DNA of 41,334 nucleotides from Mycobacterium sp. 1274761.0 (GTDB lineage: Bacteria; Actinomycetota; Actinomycetes; Mycobacteriales; Mycobacteriaceae). The stretch is taken from NCBI RefSeq assembly GCF_001668615.1, contig NZ_LZMC01000001.1:1-41334 (forward strand). Reading direction: 5' to 3'. The notes beneath the pieces are model-generated. The model made no database searches. It saw nothing but the letters and a program-made list of their open reading frames with translations, and was not told the origin of the DNA. The stretch's first letter is position 1. Each line of letters begins with the position of its first letter. Shown here one piece after another: positions 28,137-40,775 of the stretch. Made by a program: the position numbers and the translations under genes.

Positions 28137-29396
28137 TCAGGCGGTTTGCAGCTCGTACGACGCTTCGCGGTGGTAGAGCGCATCGATGCCCGCCTCTTCA
28201 TCGTCGGGCGAGATGCGGATGCCCATCGTCTTCTTGATCGCGATGGCGATGATGGCCGCGACGACGAACGAGTAGAGCATCACCGCGCCCGCCGCGACGG
28301 CTTGGCGCCACAGCTGGTCGAAGCCGCCGCCGTAGAAGAGGCCGTTGACGGCGTTGGGCATGCTCTCGCTGGCGAGGAAGCCGATCAACAGGGTGCCGAC
28401 CACGCCGCCGACCAGGTGCACGCCGACCACGTCGAGCGAGTCGTCGTAGCCGAACCGCGACTTGAGCCCGACCGCGTAGACGCAGACGACGCCCGCGATC
28501 GCGCCGAGAATGATCGCGCCGACGGGCGTGACCGAACCGCACGCCGGTGTGATCGCGACCAGCCCGGTGATCGCGCCGGACGCCGCGCCGACGCCGGTGA
28601 CGTGGCCGTCTTTGATCTTCTCGACGGCGATCCAGGCCAGCGTGGCGGCACACGTGGCGACGAACGTCGTCACCATGACGATGGCGGCGGAGTTGCCCGC
28701 GGCCAGAGCCGAACCGCCGTTGAAGGCGTACCAGCCCGCCCAGAGCAGGCCGCCGCCGAGCAGGGTCAACGGCACATTGTGCGGTTTGCGGAGCGTGCCC
28801 CAACCGGCGGACTTGCCGAGCACGATCGCCACGGCCAGCGCCGCCGCGCCGGCGTTAATGTGCACCGCGGTGCCACCGGCGAAGTCAATGGCATGCAGCT
28901 TGTTGGCGATCCAACCGCCGACGGCGTTCTCGGTCACCACCCCGTCGAACGCGAAAACCCAGTGCGCGACCGGGAAGTACACCAGGATCGCCCACAGGCC
29001 GGCGAACACCATCCAGGCGCTGAACTTCATGCGATCGGCGACGGCACCGGAAATCAGGGCGACGGTGATGGCCGCGAATAGCGCCTGGAACAACGCGAAC
29101 AAGGTCACCGGTAAACCGCTGATCGTCGTATTCGGCTCGAGTAGGTCCTTCATGCCCGCGAACTCGGTGATGTTGCCGAGGAATCCGCCGTAGGACGTAC
29201 CGAAAGTCATCGAGAAGCCGAACAACACCCACAGCACGCCGACCAGGGCGCACGCGCCGAAGGTCATCATCATCATGTTGGTGGAGCTCTTGACCGACAC
29301 CATGCCGCCGTAAAACAGCGCGAGCCCCGGAATCATCAACGTCAGGCCGATGATGCAACACAGCATGAACGCCGTGGTTCCTGTATTCACGTCCAT
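28137..29396 (-). CDS. amt: ammonium transporter
   Basis: This 419-residue membrane protein of the Amt/Mep/Rh family has about eleven hydrophobic segments. Typical motifs are GLALFYGGMV at the first loop, the AGGTAVHINAGAAALAVA segment and GVHLVGGVVGTLL with a pore histidine. The C-terminal tail DDEEAGID is the cytoplasmic control helix. I chose the ATG at 29396, which has GGAGAG just upstream; codons at 29414 and 29438 are possible. It leads the nitrogen operon, and a GlnR-like site lies about 50 bases upstream. Confidence 0.95.
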   Translation of the reverse strand: MDVNTGTTAFMLCCIIGLTLMIPGLALFYGGMVSVKSSTNMMMMTFGACALVGVLWVLFGFSMTFGTSYGGFLGNITEFAGMKDLLEPNTTISGLPVTLFALFQALFAAITVALISGAVADRMKFSAWMVFAGLWAILVYFPVAHWVFAFDGVVTENAVGGWIANKLHAIDFAGGTAVHINAGAAALAVAIVLGKSAGWGTLRKPHNVPLTLLGGGLLWAGWYAFNGGSALAAGNSAAIVMVTTFVATCAATLAWIAVEKIKDGHVTGVGAASGAITGLVAITPACGSVTPVGAIILGAIAGVVCVYAVGLKSRFGYDDSLDVVGVHLVGGVVGTLLIGFLASESMPNAVNGLFYGGGFDQLWRQAVAAGAVMLYSFVVAAIIAIAIKKTMGIRISPDDEEAGIDALYHREASYELQTA

Positions 29397-29443
29397 AAAT
29401 CTCTCCTGAGTCATCGCGGCCCCTTGCCGCCCGATCACTGGCA

Positions 29444-29467
29444 GTAACCGATGTTTCTGTTACGTGG
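29444..29467 (-). promoter_or_regulatory. possible GlnR binding site upstream of amt
   Basis: On the minus strand the region contains the inverted repeat GTAAC-N10-GTTAC, with AC-N6-GAAAC across it and the AC-N9-AC spacing reported for mycobacterial GlnR sites. It ends about 48 bases before the amt start. GlnR is known to activate the homologous amt operon in M. smegmatis under nitrogen limitation. Assignment is by motif and position only. Confidence 0.45.
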
Positions 29468-29525
29468 ACTCGTTTTGCTTGTTGCGCGGGTGTTAATACT
29501 CGGCGCCCGGCTACAGTTGCTGGCG

Positions 29526-29984
29526 ATGAGGCGGCTCGATCGGCGGTGGTGGGTTGCGATAGGCGTCGCGGTGGTCGCGCTGAGCGCGCTGGCGCTGTCG
29601 CGGTCGGGGCTCTTCGGCCCGTCGGCCGAAGAATGCCGGCCCGTCAACGACATCCTCGACTTCAACCGGGCGCAAGCCGAGCAGATCGCGGCTAAGACCC
29701 GTGACGCCGAAGGCATTCCGAACATCGCCGAGGAAGGTGCCTACCAGGCGTGGGCCGACGGCCTGGCCGAGCGCACGCAGAACGTGCACGACCCCGAGTT
29801 GGCGCGCGACGCTACCCAGCTCGCCGCCCTTGCCAACGAGTTCGTCGGCAAGATCTCCGAGGTCCGAAGCGAGGCGCAGGGTCGGGCGCCGGGGGCGCCG
29901 CCACCCCCCGCGGTCTTCCAGATGGACCTGTTGAACAACCAGATCACCGAAACGTTGAAGAAGCTCTCCGACGCCTGCGGCTGA
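29526..29984 (+). CDS. membrane-anchored hypothetical protein
   Basis: From the ATG at 29526 the product has 152 residues. A basic N-terminus (MRRLDRRWW) and a hydrophobic segment at about 9-26 would anchor it, and the remainder is a helical extracytoplasmic domain. Two cysteines (AEECRPV and the C-terminal SDACG) could pair, and a Pro-rich patch [10 protein letters not shown] interrupts the helices. The gene is divergent from amt and lies 101 bases before ask. I do not recognise the family. Confidence 0.75.
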   Translation: MRRLDRRWWVAIGVAVVALSALALSRSGLFGPSAEECRPVNDILDFNRAQAEQIAAKTRDAEGIPNIAEEGAYQAWADGLAERTQNVHDPELARDATQLAALANEFVGKISEVRSEAQGRAPGAPPPPAVFQMDLLNNQITETLKKLSDACG

Positions 29985-30085
29985 CGCGACCGGCGTCACG
30001 GCCTCGCGCTACCGGCGGAGTAAATGAAGTGCGCGATGCCTTTATCCTTGGTGGGATTCTCGCAGGACACCTGAAAGGTTCGACA

Positions 30086-32414
<2,329 letters not shown>

Positions 32415-32424
32415 CCCCGCTGCC

Positions 32425-33603
32425 TTGCCGCGAAACGATATTCCAGCACCGGGTTACTCGAACTTTGGGTGCTGGAATATCGTTTCGGCGTTGGTGGTGG
32501 CGTGCTTGTGGGTCACGACGGCACCCGTCGCCCACGCCGATCCGCCGTCACCGATACCCGATCCCATCCTGCCGCCGCTGGCACCAGGTCAGGTGATGCG
32601 CATCGGTCCGACAGCGGGAACCGGCACTCCGACAAGGGATTACGGCATCGGCGCCACCGACCTGTGCGAGTTCATGGAGTTTCCCAGCGGCATCCTGCAG
32701 GTCTGCGGCGACAGTTTCGCCGGCCAAGGCGTGGGATTCGGCGGCTGGTTCTCGCCGATCGCATTGCACGTGGAAACCGATTCGATTGATGACCCGGCAG
32801 GCGTGCGCTATGACGGCGTCACCGGCACCGACAAGCCGCTGCTTGCCGACACGACGAAGCCGGGGGAGTCGCAGCTGCCCGCCGGCGTCGTGCAGATCAA
32901 CCGCGACAACTACTTGATGGTTACCACCGCCAGGGACCTGCGGCCGCAGACGTCGCGACTGGTGAAAGCTGACCCGGCGCGGGGCAATTGGCCGACGGTG
33001 CCCGGCTCACAGCGCGACGCGGCCTACGAGGGCGGCAGGCAGAGTCAGATCACCGGCTACTACGACCCGATCCCGACGGCCGACTCACCCACTGGCTGGG
33101 TGTACATCGTGGCCAACAACTTTGACCGCAGCGGCCCCGCGGTGCTCTACCGCGCCAAACGCGGAAGCTTCACCGACCGCGGCAGCTGGCAGGGCTGGTC
33201 GCCGGCGGGCTGGGGTAAGCCGCCGACGCCGTTGTGGCCCGACCGGGTCGGTGAGATGAGCGTGCGCCAGATCGACGGTAAGACCGTGCTGTCCTATTTC
33301 AACGCCAGCACCGGCAACATGGAGGTGCGCGTCGCCGACAGTCCGACTGCGCTCGGCGCCGCGCCCGTGACGACGGTGGTCTTTGCCGACGAATGGCCCA
33401 GTCCCGCTGAGGATCTGCCCCCACCGGAGGTGAACCGGCTGGCGCAGCCCTACGGCGGTTTCATCTCGCCGGGGTCGACGCTCGACGAGCTGCGGGTGTT
33501 CATCAGCCAGTGGAACACCCTGCCGCGCGCTCAGGCGCCGTACCGCGTGATTCAGTTCGCGGTCAACCCGCTCAAGCCCGGGCAGACGCTTCCACTCGCC
33601 TGA
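32425..33603 (+). CDS. secreted DUF4185-type protein (Rv3707c-like)
   Basis: The mature region from about residue 40 is a beta-propeller-like secreted protein, recognisable as the DUF4185 family by segments such as CEFMEFPSGILQVCGDSFAG and GWVYIVANNFDRSGPAVLYR. A signal peptide ends VAHADPP. The start is unclear. The frame is open from a TTG at 32425, but that stretch is made of the hairpin at 32431-32487; TTG 32491 or GTG 32494/32497 give a signal peptide with no basic N-terminus. None has a good ribosome binding site. Length from 32425 is 392 residues. The function is unknown; the fold is shared with some carbohydrate-active proteins. Confidence 0.75.
   Translation: MPRNDIPAPGYSNFGCWNIVSALVVACLWVTTAPVAHADPPSPIPDPILPPLAPGQVMRIGPTAGTGTPTRDYGIGATDLCEFMEFPSGILQVCGDSFAGQGVGFGGWFSPIALHVETDSIDDPAGVRYDGVTGTDKPLLADTTKPGESQLPAGVVQINRDNYLMVTTARDLRPQTSRLVKADPARGNWPTVPGSQRDAAYEGGRQSQITGYYDPIPTADSPTGWVYIVANNFDRSGPAVLYRAKRGSFTDRGSWQGWSPAGWGKPPTPLWPDRVGEMSVRQIDGKTVLSYFNASTGNMEVRVADSPTALGAAPVTTVVFADEWPSPAEDLPPPEVNRLAQPYGGFISPGSTLDELRVFISQWNTLPRAQAPYRVIQFAVNPLKPGQTLPLA
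32431..32487. repeat. perfect 20-bp hairpin between asd and the DUF4185 gene
   Basis: Arms 32431-32450 and 32468-32487 are exact reverse complements around a 17-base loop. The arms are AT-richer than their surroundings (core ATATTCCAGC). It may stop ask–asd transcription, but it overlaps the 5' end of the next gene's reading frame and lacks a T-tract. Confidence 0.75.
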
Positions 33604-33765
33604 CTTTCCGCGCCACACGCGGCGGCCATGCCGTGCGGACCTGATTCGCGGAAACGGATTACTGCTGACCTGTCTGGATGAATCATTACTAGGCCGTTTC
33701 TGTTCACAGCTAATTCATATGGAAAACAAGTCAGCCGCATGGCCGGCGCTTGCATCCTCGAAGAC

Positions 33766-34122
33766 ATGAGCGAAACAACCTCTACACCAGAGCCGGAACG
33801 GACGACCGTGGTCGAACACGGTCGGCGACTCACCGCGGTCGCCGCGTGGGTCGGCATCGTCGCCGGCACCGTCTTCGTCGTCGCGGTTATCTTTTTCAGC
33901 GGCTTCATCCTCGGCGCACATGCCGGCGGCCACCACGGTGGCCACCACCGAGGAGGAGACGGCCAGGTCGCGGTCTTCCATCGCGGCGGACCGCCGATGG
34001 GAGGCCCACACGGCGGTTTCGGGCCGGGCGGCCCCGGCTTCGGCCCTGAAGGACCGGGTGGCCCCGGCGGCCAGCCGCCGAGCCCGTCTTCTGCGCCGAC
34101 GACGGCGCCCGCCCGCCCCTAG
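33766..34122 (+). CDS. single-pass membrane protein with Gly/His/Pro-rich tail (Rv3706c-like)
   Basis: From the ATG at 33766 the protein has 118 residues: a hydrophilic N-terminus, one membrane helix (about 25-48, AVAAWVGIVAGTVFVVAVIFF), and a low-complexity tail. The tail is rich in Gly, His and Pro (GGHHGGHHRGG, then repeated GPGG-type units). By position it matches the proline-rich Rv3706c. The His-Gly part could bind metal. The function is unknown. The 162-base gap ahead is relatively AT-rich and probably holds its promoter, but no clear boxes are seen. Confidence 0.75.
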   Translation: MSETTSTPEPERTTVVEHGRRLTAVAAWVGIVAGTVFVVAVIFFSGFILGAHAGGHHGGHHRGGDGQVAVFHRGGPPMGGPHGGFGPGGPGFGPEGPGGPGGQPPSPSSAPTTAPARP

Positions 34123-34209
34123 TCATCGCCCAGCGTGCAGCCTCGGTACGCCAAAGCCCCTCAATGGCGTACTAGGCTGTGCGCTCACCCTCGGGCCTAG
34201 CGGGCTGGC

Positions 34210-34650
34210 ATGATCATGCCCATGGGCATCGACGTCGTCTACACCGCAGAGTCAACCGCAACGGGAGGTGGCCGCGACGGCCACGTGAAGTCCTCGACCA
34301 ATCGGATCGACCTGGACACCCGCCCGCCGAAGGAGCTGGGCGGCAGCGGCGAGGGCACCAATCCCGAGGAGTTGTTCTCCGCCGGCTACTCCGCATGCTT
34401 CCTCGGCGCGCTGCGGCTCGTCGCCCGCAACGAGAAGGTCGACCTCGACGACGCGACCGGCATCACCGCCCAGGTCGGCTTCGGCAAGGACCCCGAGGGC
34501 GGTTTCGCCATCAACGCGCATCTCATCGGCTACCTGCCCGGGCTCGAGCAGAACGCCGCTGAGGAACTGATGGAGAAGGCGCATCAGGTGTGCCCGTATT
34601 CAAAGGCCACCCGGGGCAACATCGACGTCAAGCTGTCGGCGAAGGTCTAG
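34210..34650 (+). CDS. ohr: organic hydroperoxide resistance protein (Ohr/OsmC)
   Basis: This 146-residue thiol peroxidase has the two catalytic cysteines of Ohr: C63 in YSACFLGAL and C128 in VCPYSKATRGN. The catalytic arginine lies in the N-terminal half (DTRPPKELGG). It reduces organic and fatty-acid hydroperoxides, using lipoylated protein partners. The ATG at 34210 or 34222 could be the start. No OhrR regulator is adjacent. The gene stands 3 bases upstream of the PknH-sensor-like gene. Confidence 0.92.
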   Translation: MIMPMGIDVVYTAESTATGGGRDGHVKSSTNRIDLDTRPPKELGGSGEGTNPEELFSAGYSACFLGALRLVARNEKVDLDDATGITAQVGFGKDPEGGFAINAHLIGYLPGLEQNAAEELMEKAHQVCPYSKATRGNIDVKLSAKV

Positions 34651-34652
34651 GC

Positions 34653-35297
34653 GTGCGCAGGGCCGCCATCGCCTGCGCCGTAACCCTGGCCGTCGGCACC
34701 GCGGTCGCCGCCCCCGCGGCCGCCCGCCCGTCCGATCCCGGGGTGGTGAATTACGCCGTGCTCGGGAAGGGATCGGTCGGCAACATCGTCGGCGCCACGC
34801 TGCGGTTCGAGTCGACCTTCACCGATCCGTTCCAGTCGTACTGGGTGGACAATCCGGCGTGCAACAACTGGGCCGACATCGGTCTGCCTGAGGTCTTCCT
34901 CGACCCCGACCTGGCGTCGTTCAACGGTGCGACGACGCAGGAGTCGGCGACCGACATGACGCATTTTGTCAAGCAGGCCGTCGGCGTCTTCGCCACCAAC
35001 GACGCCGCCGGCCGGGCGTTTCACCGCGTGGTCGACCGCACGGTCGGATGCTCGGGCCAGACCACCGCCATGCACCTGGACAACATGGCCACCGAGGTGT
35101 GGACGTTCACCGGCGGACCGGTGACGGCCACGGACGCCGACTGGGTCAAGCAGGAAGCGGACACCGACAGGCGGTGCTTCAACACCACGAGGCTGCGGGA
35201 GAACGTTCTGCTGCAGGCGAAAGTGTGTCAGGCGGGCAATGGCGGCCCGGCGGTGAACGTGCTGGCAGGCGCGATGCAGAACACCCTGGGGCAGTGA
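34653..35297 (+). CDS. secreted PknH-sensor-like protein (Rv3705c-like)
   Basis: With the GTG at 34653 (GAAGG upstream) the product has 214 residues, the same as Rv3705c. A signal peptide ends near AAARP. The mature domain resembles the extracellular sensor domain of the kinase PknH, with conserved cysteines (PACNNW, VGCSGQ, RRCFNT, KVCQAG) expected to form disulfides. There is no kinase domain and no membrane anchor beyond the signal. It is three bases after ohr and may be co-transcribed with it. Confidence 0.83.
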   Translation: MRRAAIACAVTLAVGTAVAAPAAARPSDPGVVNYAVLGKGSVGNIVGATLRFESTFTDPFQSYWVDNPACNNWADIGLPEVFLDPDLASFNGATTQESATDMTHFVKQAVGVFATNDAAGRAFHRVVDRTVGCSGQTTAMHLDNMATEVWTFTGGPVTATDADWVKQEADTDRRCFNTTRLRENVLLQAKVCQAGNGGPAVNVLAGAMQNTLGQ

Positions 35298-35412
35298 TCA
35301 CGCCGTCGGTCGTCTCCCGCCTGTCTGTGAGAAATCAGAGGACTTTGTCGGTGCCCTCCCCGAAGATGGAGTGGCACGGCGTTCGCGCTCCGGGCCGGAA
35401 GGGACGGCTGGC

Positions 35413-36705
35413 ATGACCGACACCATCACGACCGCGCTGGGCGAAGGGCATCCCATCGCCGCCGCGGCACCGTTGACCAGCGCCAACAGCGCAGCGCAGC
35501 ACATCGGTGCGACGTGTCTTGCCGACGGCCCGGTCGGCCGCGTGGGGCTGGAGATCGAGGCGCACTGTTTCGACCTGTCTGATCCTGGCCGCAGGCCGGA
35601 CTGGGGTGAGCTGAGCGCGGTGATCGCCGACGTCGGCCCGCTGCCCGGCGGCGGCGTGATCACCGCCGAACCGGGCGGGGCGGTGGAATTGTCCGGGCCT
35701 CCGGCCGACGGTGTACTTGCCGCGATCGTCGCGATGGCCGCCGACCGCGCGGTGTTGCGGTCTGCCTTCGCCGACGCCGGCTTGGGCCTGGTCCTGCTCG
35801 GCGCCGATCCGCTGCGTCCCACCAAGCGAGTCCACCCCGGCGAGCGCTACCGCGCCATGGAGCAGTTCTTCCAGGCCAGCCAGACCGGCGCGGCCGGCGC
35901 GGCGATGATGACGTCGACGGCGTCGGTACAGGTCAACCTGGAAGCCGGGCCTGCCGCTGGGTGGGCGGCACGGGTTCGGCTCGCACATGCGTTGGGCCCC
36001 ACGATGGTTGCCGTCGCGGCCAACTCCCCGCTGCTCGGTGGACGGTTCACCGGGTGGCACAGTTCGCGGCAGTGGGTGTGGAGCCAGCTGGACTCGGCGC
36101 GGTGCGGCCCAGCCCTCGGAGTCAACGGCGACGACCCTGCCAGCGATTGGGCGCGTTATGCGATGAAGGCGCCGGTGATGCTCACCCACCCCACGCCGCA
36201 GGCGGACGCGGTCGCGGTGACCGACTGGGTACCGTTCGCCGACTGGGCCGACGGGCTGGTGCTGCTCGGCGGCCGCCGTCCCACCGTGGCCGACCTGGAC
36301 TACCACCTGACGACGCTGTTTCCGCCGGTGCGGCCGCGCCGATTCCTCGAGATCCGCTACCTCGACAGCGTGCCCGACGCCGATTGGCCCGCGCTGGTCT
36401 TCACCCTCGCCACGCTTCTGGACGACCCCGGCGCGGCCGACATCGCCGCCGAGGCCACCGAACCCGTCGCGACGGCGTGGGATCGCGCCGCTCAGATCGG
36501 CCTCGGCGACCGCCGGCTGCACGACGCGGCGGTCCGCTGCGTGCAGGCGGCCGCCGACCGCGTGCCGGTCGAACTCGAGGAATCGATGGGCCGGCTGCTG
36601 CGTTCGGTCGAAGCGGGACGTTGTCCGGCCGACGACTTCTCCGACCGGGTGGTCAGAAGCGGCATCGCGACCGCCGTCACCGAACAGGCGCAAGGGGAGA
36701 TGTGA
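35413..36705 (+). CDS. egtA: EgtA, glutamate-cysteine ligase
   Basis: This 430-residue member of the GCS2-type ligases has [11 protein letters not shown] at the N-terminal active site and the [15 protein letters not shown] segment. It makes gamma-glutamylcysteine, the sulfur donor for ergothioneine. The ATG at 35413 has GGAAGGGA upstream. egtB starts inside its stop region (GTGA overlap), so this is the first gene of egtABCDE. The 115 bases ahead hold no promoter I can name. Confidence 0.93.
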   Translation: MTDTITTALGEGHPIAAAAPLTSANSAAQHIGATCLADGPVGRVGLEIEAHCFDLSDPGRRPDWGELSAVIADVGPLPGGGVITAEPGGAVELSGPPADGVLAAIVAMAADRAVLRSAFADAGLGLVLLGADPLRPTKRVHPGERYRAMEQFFQASQTGAAGAAMMTSTASVQVNLEAGPAAGWAARVRLAHALGPTMVAVAANSPLLGGRFTGWHSSRQWVWSQLDSARCGPALGVNGDDPASDWARYAMKAPVMLTHPTPQADAVAVTDWVPFADWADGLVLLGGRRPTVADLDYHLTTLFPPVRPRRFLEIRYLDSVPDADWPALVFTLATLLDDPGAADIAAEATEPVATAWDRAAQIGLGDRRLHDAAVRCVQAAADRVPVELEESMGRLLRSVEAGRCPADDFSDRVVRSGIATAVTEQAQGEM

Positions 36706-37994
36706 GCTCACGCGAAACGCTCGCGCACGGGCTGACGAAGGCGCGCGACCGCACGCTGCGGCTGGTCGAACTCGACGACGCCGAGCTGCTGCAGCAGTAC
36801 GACCCGCTGATGAGCCCATTGGCCTGGGACCTCGCCCACATCGGGTGGCAAGAGGAACTCTGGCTGCTGCGTCGTAACGACCCGCGCCGTCCCGGCATGC
36901 TCGACCCGGACGTCGAGCGTCTCTACGACGCCTTCCAGAACCCCCGCGCTACCCGGGTCAACCTGCCGCTGCTGCCGCCGACGGACGCCAGGACGTACTG
37001 TGCCACCGTCCGCGGCAAGGCGCTCGATGCCCTCGACGCGCTGTCCGACGGCGACGCCGCGGGTGCTTTTACCTTCGGCCTGGCGATCAGCCACGAGAAC
37101 CAGCACGACGAAACGATGCTGCAGGCATTGAACCTTCGCACCGGGCCGCCGGTGCTGGATCGTGGAACCCCGCTTCCGCCAGGCAGATCCGAAGTCGTCG
37201 GCACGTCGGTGCTGGTGCCCGGCGGACCGTTCGTGCTCGGAGTCGACGCGGTGACCGAGCCGCACTCGCTGGACAACGAGCGCGACGCACACGTGGTCGA
37301 GGTGGCCGACTTCCGCATCGGCCGCGTGCCCGTCACCAACGGTGAATGGCGCCAGTTCGTCGACGACGGCGGATATCAGGAGCCGCGGTGGTGGTCGCCG
37401 CGCGGCTGGTCGCACCGCCAAGAGGCGGATTTGAGCGCACCGCAGTTCTGGAATACAGACGGCACCCGAACCCGATTCGGCCACGTCGAGGAGATTCCCT
37501 CCGACGAACCCGTGCAGCACATCACGTATTTCGAAGCCGAGGCGTATGCCGCGTGGGCAGGCGCGCGGTTACCCACCGAGATCGAGTGGGAGAAGGCCTG
37601 CGCCTGGGACCCGCAAGCCGGTGCCCGTCGCCGGTTCCCCTGGGGCGCAACCGAACCCACGCCGGCGCTGGCCAACCTCGGCGGTGACGCATTGCGGCCC
37701 GCACCCGTGGGCGCGTATCCGGCCGGCGCCTCGGCATACGGTGCCGAACAGATGCTCGGCGACGTGTGGGAGTGGACGTCCTCGCCGTTGAAGCCGTGGC
37801 CTGGCTTCAAACCCATGCTCTACGAGCAGTACAGCCAACCCTTCTTCGAAGGGTCTGGGGCTGGCGATTACAAGGTGCTGCGCGGCGGCTCATGGGCGGT
37901 TGCGGCAGACATTCTGCGGCCGAGCTTCCGCAACTGGGACCACCCGATCCGCAGACAGATTTTCAGTGGGCTGCGATTGGCCTGGGACGTCTGA
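36702..37994 (+). CDS. egtB: EgtB, hercynine/gamma-glutamylcysteine sulfoxide synthase
   Basis: The 430-residue nonheme iron enzyme has an N-terminal DinB-like domain and a C-terminal formylglycine-generating-enzyme-like domain ([12 protein letters not shown]). The iron ligands are H46 in DLAHIGWQ and H131 and H135 in SHENQHDE. It joins hercynine to gamma-glutamylcysteine with oxygen. The start is a GTG at 36702 overlapping the egtA stop, with AAGGGGAG upstream. Confidence 0.95.
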   Translation: MSSRETLAHGLTKARDRTLRLVELDDAELLQQYDPLMSPLAWDLAHIGWQEELWLLRRNDPRRPGMLDPDVERLYDAFQNPRATRVNLPLLPPTDARTYCATVRGKALDALDALSDGDAAGAFTFGLAISHENQHDETMLQALNLRTGPPVLDRGTPLPPGRSEVVGTSVLVPGGPFVLGVDAVTEPHSLDNERDAHVVEVADFRIGRVPVTNGEWRQFVDDGGYQEPRWWSPRGWSHRQEADLSAPQFWNTDGTRTRFGHVEEIPSDEPVQHITYFEAEAYAAWAGARLPTEIEWEKACAWDPQAGARRRFPWGATEPTPALANLGGDALRPAPVGAYPAGASAYGAEQMLGDVWEWTSSPLKPWPGFKPMLYEQYSQPFFEGSGAGDYKVLRGGSWAVAADILRPSFRNWDHPIRRQIFSGLRLAWDV

Positions 37995-38689
37995 TGTGTC
38001 GTCATCTGGGCTGGCTCGGTGAACCGCGTTCAGTCGCCTCGCTGGTGCTCGACCCGCCGTACAGCCTTGTCGTGCAATCGTATTCGCCGCGGCGACAGAA
38101 GCACGGCCTGATGAATGCCGACGGGTGGGGCGTCGGATTCTTCGACGACGACTCGGTGGTGCGCCGCTGGCGCAGCGCCGCACCGTTGTGGGGTGACGCG
38201 TCGTTCGCGTCCGTTGCGCAGGTGTTGCGCAGCAGGTGCGTGGTGGCCGCGGTGCGGTCGGCCACCGTCGGCATGCCGATCGAGGCGTCGGCGTCGGCAC
38301 CGTTCACCGACGGCCGGTGGCTGCTGTCGCACAACGGGCTCGTGGACCGCGGTGTGCTGCCCGCTTCAGCCACGGCCGAATCGACCAATGACAGCGCCCT
38401 GCTGGCGGCGTTGATCTTTCAGCGCGGCCTCGACGCGCTTGGCGACACCATCGCGGAGATCGCCGCCGGCGACCCAAATGCACGGCTGAACATATTAGCT
38501 GCCAACGGTTCTGAGCTACGCGCAACCACCTGGGGCGATACGCTGTTCGCGCTCCACTGCGACGAGGGTGTAGTGCTGGCGAGCGAACCCTTCGACGACA
38601 CCGAAGCGTGGCAGGAGATTCCCGACCGGCACCTGGTCACCGTCGCCGACGGCCGTGTCGAGCTGACTGCCCTGAAAGGACCCGCATGA
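37994..38689 (+). CDS. egtC: EgtC, gamma-glutamyl hercynylcysteine sulfoxide amidohydrolase
   Basis: The 231-residue Ntn hydrolase begins MCRHLGWLG, with Cys2 as the nucleophile. Class II amidotransferase motifs follow ([29 protein letters not shown]). It removes the glutamate from the EgtB product. Its ATG shares a base with the egtB stop (TGATG) and its TGA overlaps the egtD ATG. Confidence 0.94.
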   Translation: MCRHLGWLGEPRSVASLVLDPPYSLVVQSYSPRRQKHGLMNADGWGVGFFDDDSVVRRWRSAAPLWGDASFASVAQVLRSRCVVAAVRSATVGMPIEASASAPFTDGRWLLSHNGLVDRGVLPASATAESTNDSALLAALIFQRGLDALGDTIAEIAAGDPNARLNILAANGSELRATTWGDTLFALHCDEGVVLASEPFDDTEAWQEIPDRHLVTVADGRVELTALKGPA

Positions 38690-39651
38690 CCCTGTCGCTG
38701 TCGAACCATCTCGCGGCCGACTCGGCTGTCCGGGCGTTGCGCCGCGATGTCCGTGACGGCCTCTCCCAAAGCCCGAAAACGTTGCCGCCCAAGTGGTTCT
38801 ACGATGCGGTCGGCAGCGATCTGTTCGACCAGATCACCCGCCTGCCGGAGTACTACCCGACCAGGGCCGAGGCCGAGATTTTGCGCGAGCGCTCGGCCGA
38901 GATCGCCGCAGCATCGCAAGCCGACACTCTGGTGGAGCTCGGCAGCGGCACGTCGGAGAAGACCAGGTTGCTGCTCGACGCATTGCGCGCCGCGGGATCG
39001 CTGCGTCGATTCATTCCGTTCGATGTGGACGCGGGGGTGTTGCGGGCAGCCAGCTCGGGGATCCTGAACGAGTATCCGGGGATCGAGATCGATGCGGTCT
39101 GCGGCGATTTCGAAGAACACCTCGGCACGATCCCGCGCGTCGGTCGGCGGCTGGTGGTGTTCCTCGGTTCGACGATCGGCAACCTGACGCCAGGACCGCG
39201 CGCGGAGTTTCTCGCGACGCTTTCGCAGACTTTGCAGCCGGGTGACGCTCTGCTGTTGGGTACGGATCTGGTCAAGGACACCGGACGTTTGGTGCGTGCG
39301 TACGACGACAGCGCAGGCGTGACGGCCCGCTTCAACCGCAACGTGCTGGCGGTGGTCAACCGTGAACTCGACGCCGACTTCGACCTGGACGCGTTCGCAC
39401 ATGTGGCCCGGTGGAACGCCGATGAGGAGCGCATCGAGATGTGGCTGCGGGCGCGCTCGGCGCAGCGGGTGCGTATCGCGGCGCTCGATCTGACCGTGAA
39501 TTTTGTGGCGGGCGAGGAGATGCTGACCGAGGTGTCCTGCAAATTCCGGCCCGACGGCGTCGCGCAGGAACTTGCCGCCGCGGGGCTGCGGCGCACGCAT
39601 TGGTGGACCGACCGCGCGGGCGACTTCGGCCTCTCGCTGGCGATAAAATGA
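38686..39651 (+). CDS. egtD: EgtD, histidine N-alpha-methyltransferase
   Basis: This 321-residue SAM enzyme has the family length. It shows the [16 protein letters not shown]-terminal signature, the SAM loop [15 protein letters not shown] and [11 protein letters not shown]. It trimethylates histidine to hercynine, the first ergothioneine-specific step. ATGA overlaps link it to egtC and egtE. Confidence 0.96.
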   Translation: MTLSLSNHLAADSAVRALRRDVRDGLSQSPKTLPPKWFYDAVGSDLFDQITRLPEYYPTRAEAEILRERSAEIAAASQADTLVELGSGTSEKTRLLLDALRAAGSLRRFIPFDVDAGVLRAASSGILNEYPGIEIDAVCGDFEEHLGTIPRVGRRLVVFLGSTIGNLTPGPRAEFLATLSQTLQPGDALLLGTDLVKDTGRLVRAYDDSAGVTARFNRNVLAVVNRELDADFDLDAFAHVARWNADEERIEMWLRARSAQRVRIAALDLTVNFVAGEEMLTEVSCKFRPDGVAQELAAAGLRRTHWWTDRAGDFGLSLAIK

Positions 39652-40775
39652 CCGAACTCGCGCAGCGGTGGCGGGCGGCCCGGCCGAAGGTCGCCGGCCT
39701 GCACCTCGACAGCGGCGCATGCTCGCGACAGAGCTTCGCGACCATCGACGCCGCCACCCAGCACGCCCGCCACGAGGCCGAGGTCGGTGGCTACGTCGCG
39801 GGGGAGGCTGCCGCACCCGCCCTGGATGCGGGCCGGGCGGCGGTAGCGGCACTTACGGGGTTCTCGGCCGACGATGTCGTCTACACCACCGGCGCCAACC
39901 ATGCACTGGATCTGCTGTTGAGCAGCTGGAGCGGAGCCCGCACCGTCGCCTGCCTGCCGGGCGAGTATGGCCCGAACCTCGCGGTGATGGCGGCCAACGG
40001 TTTCGAGGTGCGGACCCTGCCGGTCGACGGCCACGGCAGGCTGGTCATCGATGAGGCTGCCGAGACGCTGGCCGCCGACCCACCGGCCCTGGTGCACCTC
40101 ACCCCGCTGGCCAGTCACCGCGGCATCGTCCAGCCGGCCCGTGAACTCGCCGAGGTGTGTCGCGGCATAGGCGCGCCGCTGGTCATCGACGCCGCGCAGG
40201 CCCTGGGACACCTGGACTGCGTCGTCGGAGCCGACGCGGTCTATTCGGCCTCACGAAAATGGATCGCCGGTCCGCGCGGTGTCGGCGTGCTGGCGGTGCG
40301 GCCCTCGCTGGCGGAGAAACTGCAGCCACGGCTGCCGCCGCCGGAGTGGGGGCTGCCCATCCCAGTGCTGCAGCGGTTGGAGCACGGTGAAGCCAATATT
40401 GGTGCGCGCGTAGGGCTTTCGGTTGCCCTCGGCGAATATCTGGCTGTCGGCGCCGAAACCGTCCGGGCAGGGCTCGCCGATGTGGGCAGGCAGACGCGCA
40501 CCGCACTGGCCGACGTCACGGGATGGCGGGTCGTCGAGCCCGTCGACGAGCCCACCGCGATCACGACGCTGGCCGCCACCGGCGGTGCCGATCCCCAGCG
40601 GGTGCGCTCCTGGCTGATCGCCGAGCGCAGCATCGTCAGCACCTATGCCGAAATCCGGCGCGCGCCATTCGAATTGGCCGCGCCGGTGCTGAGGGTGTCC
40701 CCGCACGTCGACACCACCGCCGATGACCTGGCGCAGTTCTCAGAAGCGTTGGCCGAGGCCACCGCGGTGAACTGA
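39648..40775 (+). CDS. egtE: EgtE, PLP-dependent hercynylcysteine sulfoxide lyase
   Basis: The 375-residue class V aminotransferase-fold enzyme has the PLP lysine K204 in [12 protein letters not shown] and the preceding [10 protein letters not shown] aspartate segment. It cleaves the C–S bond to give ergothioneine. It is the last gene of the operon and starts by ATGA overlap with egtD. Confidence 0.94.
   Translation: MTELAQRWRAARPKVAGLHLDSGACSRQSFATIDAATQHARHEAEVGGYVAGEAAAPALDAGRAAVAALTGFSADDVVYTTGANHALDLLLSSWSGARTVACLPGEYGPNLAVMAANGFEVRTLPVDGHGRLVIDEAAETLAADPPALVHLTPLASHRGIVQPARELAEVCRGIGAPLVIDAAQALGHLDCVVGADAVYSASRKWIAGPRGVGVLAVRPSLAEKLQPRLPPPEWGLPIPVLQRLEHGEANIGARVGLSVALGEYLAVGAETVRAGLADVGRQTRTALADVTGWRVVEPVDEPTAITTLAATGGADPQRVRSWLIAERSIVSTYAEIRRAPFELAAPVLRVSPHVDTTADDLAQFSEALAEATAVN

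Noticed and set aside
27327..29081. A 584-codon open frame antisense to the synthetase and amt genes
   Set aside because: It spans two convincing genes and their gap; Asp/Arg/Gly-rich composition typical of shadow frames.
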